Origin: DASQFQ01 sp038327685
GTDB lineage: Bacteria > Actinomycetota > Thermoleophilia > Solirubrobacterales > Solirubrobacteraceae
Length of the DNA stretch: 13,462 nt
NCBI GenBank assembly: GCA_038327685.1
Contig: JBBQLH010000104.1
Coordinates: 1 to 13,462, forward strand
Direction: 5' to 3'
The notes under the pieces were generated by a model that saw nothing but the letters and a program-made list of their open reading frames with translations, did no database searches and was not told the DNA's origin. Below, one piece after another: positions 12,622-13,462 of this stretch; the stretch's first letter is position 1, and the number at the start of each line of letters is the position of its first letter. The translations under genes and the position numbers were made by a program.

Positions 12622-13178
12622 GCGCCGTAGCGGAACGGCAGCTCGTCGGCGACCTCGGAGAGGCGCGGTGCGGTGCGGTCGCGCTCGGAGTACAGGAGCT
12701 CGATGTCGCCCGGCCACTCGATGCCGACGTCGGGGTCGTCGAAGCGGATGCCCGCCTCGGTGGCGCCGTCGTAGTAGGCGGTGCACTTGTAGACGAAGTC
12801 CGCCGTCTCGGAGAGCACGCAGAAGCCGTGGCCGAAGCCGACCGGGATCCACAGCTGGTGCCCGTGGACGTCGTCGAGCACGACGGCCTCCCACTCGCCG
12901 AAGCTCGGCGAGCCGCGCCGCAGGTCGACCACCACGTCGAGCACGCTGCCGCGGGCGCAGCGCACGAGCTTGCCCTGGCCGGGGTGCGTCTGGAAGTGGA
13001 TACCGCGCAATGTGCCACGACGCGAGCGTGATTGGTTGTCCTGCACGAACACGGTGGGGATTCCGTGCTCGGCCCACGCCTGCTCGCGGTAGGTCTCCAT
13101 GAAGAACCCGCGCTCGTCGCCGTGGACCGCGGGGCCCAGCAGGACGAGCCCGTCGAGGCGGGTTTCGAGTCGCTCCAT
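12618..13178 (-). CDS. rmlC: dTDP-4-dehydrorhamnose 3,5-epimerase family (RmlC)
   Basis: A 186-residue cupin-type epimerase of usual RmlC length. It converts dTDP-4-keto-6-deoxyglucose to dTDP-4-keto-rhamnose in dTDP-L-rhamnose synthesis for cell-surface polysaccharide. Family marks are DERGFFMETYRE (21-32), DNQSRSRRGTLRGIHFQ (47-63, with the catalytic-type His at 61), VDLRRGSPSFGEW (85-97), IPVGFGHGFCVLSE (112-125) and YKCTAYYD (131-138) with DDPDVGIEWP (148-157). Related sugar epimerases share this fold, so the exact nucleotide sugar is not fixed. ATG 13178 is chosen from the family N-terminus; TAGAGT on the minus strand (13194-13189) could be a -10 for a nearly leaderless mRNA. The rmlA, B and D genes are not in the window. 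Confidence 0.88.
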   Translation of the reverse strand: MERLETRLDGLVLLGPAVHGDERGFFMETYREQAWAEHGIPTVFVQDNQSRSRRGTLRGIHFQTHPGQGKLVRCARGSVLDVVVDLRRGSPSFGEWEAVVLDDVHGHQLWIPVGFGHGFCVLSETADFVYKCTAYYDGATEAGIRFDDPDVGIEWPGDIELLYSERDRTAPRLSEVADELPFRYGA

Positions 13179-13256
13179 GACGCCGCGAACTCTACGAGGG
13201 AGGAGTCCGGACCCGGGGCGTCGAATCGGGGGTCGCACATGCCAAGGACCGCGACC

Positions 13257-13462
13257 ATGCCTCCCGCCGCGCAGGGACACCAGACCCTGTCGGCCTACAT
13301 CTCCTCACGCTTCGACGAATTCTCGCGGTCCCAGAAGGACGTCGCGCAGTACGTCGTCGACCACCTCGACGAGGTGGCCTTCCACACCGCCGAGGAGCTC
13401 GCGCGCCGCGCGAGCACGTCCTCCTCCACCGTCGTGCGCTTCTCCCAGGCGCTCGGCTTCGA
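13257..13462 (+). CDS. MurR/RpiR-family transcriptional regulator (N-terminal part)
   Basis: The first 68 codons of a gene cut by the right edge. The sequence fits the RpiR helix-turn-helix domain: FDEFSRSQKDVAQYVVDHLDEVAFHTAEELARRASTSSSTVVRFSQALGF (given here only by its key blocks QKDVAQYVV, TAEELARRA, SSSTVVRFSQALGF). These regulators normally carry a C-terminal SIS sugar-phosphate-binding domain, which is not visible here. ATG 13257 has AAGGA 8 nt upstream; the in-frame ATG at 13239 is an alternative adding six residues. It is divergent from rmlC with a gap of about 60-78 bp, so a shared promoter region is likely. Confidence 0.83.
   Translation, partial: MPPAAQGHQTLSAYISSRFDEFSRSQKDVAQYVVDHLDEVAFHTAEELARRASTSSSTVVRFSQALGF

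Noticed and set aside
12624..13077. Upstream extension of the GluQRS frame and plus-strand frames opposite rmlC
   Set aside because: Arg/Pro-rich shadows of the rmlC coding strand; the GluQRS family start fits GTG 12621.

Overview
This is a GC-rich bacterial segment that reads like a high-GC actinobacterium. A Thermoleophilia/Solirubrobacterales-type host is my best guess, from codon style, Ala/Arg/Gly-rich proteins and GTG starts; no marker gene here proves it. Genes are packed tightly, with several 4-bp start/stop overlaps. No tRNA, rRNA or CRISPR array was seen.

Left part (1-3182): the tail of an unidentified gene, then a membrane-anchored GAF-GGDEF-EAL protein that should make and/or degrade cyclic di-GMP. 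Right behind it is a clear class I (GEMM-I) c-di-GMP riboswitch. It precedes a small, apparently exported protein of about 83 residues that carries the motif DVARSSWGxMAE twice. Signal enzyme, sensor RNA and a small secreted target sit within 3 kb.

Central part (3219-7535): an apparent vitamin E (tocopherol/tocotrienol) locus: a tocopherol cyclase-family protein (VTE1-like), a plant-type MPBQ/MSBQ methyltransferase (VTE3-like) and a homogentisate prenyltransferase (VTE2/HPT-like, UbiA superfamily). An SRPBCC-fold protein is encoded on the opposite strand between them. The expected order of action is prenyltransferase, then ring methyltransferase, then cyclase. This pathway is classically known from plants, algae and cyanobacteria, yet nothing else in the window suggests photosynthesis. 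An IS982-type element (4193-5209) with perfect terminal repeats and a CTAG target duplication has landed exactly at the cyclase stop codon without changing the protein. Its transposase is frameshifted.

Right part (7532-13462): a PRC-barrel membrane protein (minus strand); a partner-switching pair (RsbW-like anti-sigma kinase and STAS anti-anti-sigma factor); a four-helix membrane protein followed without a gap by a long coiled-coil protein with a C-terminal anchor; then a minus-strand operon rmlC - gluQRS - small membrane protein. The start of a MurR/RpiR-type regulator runs off the right edge.

The two most interesting systems are the tocopherol-type gene set and the c-di-GMP riboswitch controlling a repeat-containing exported small protein.
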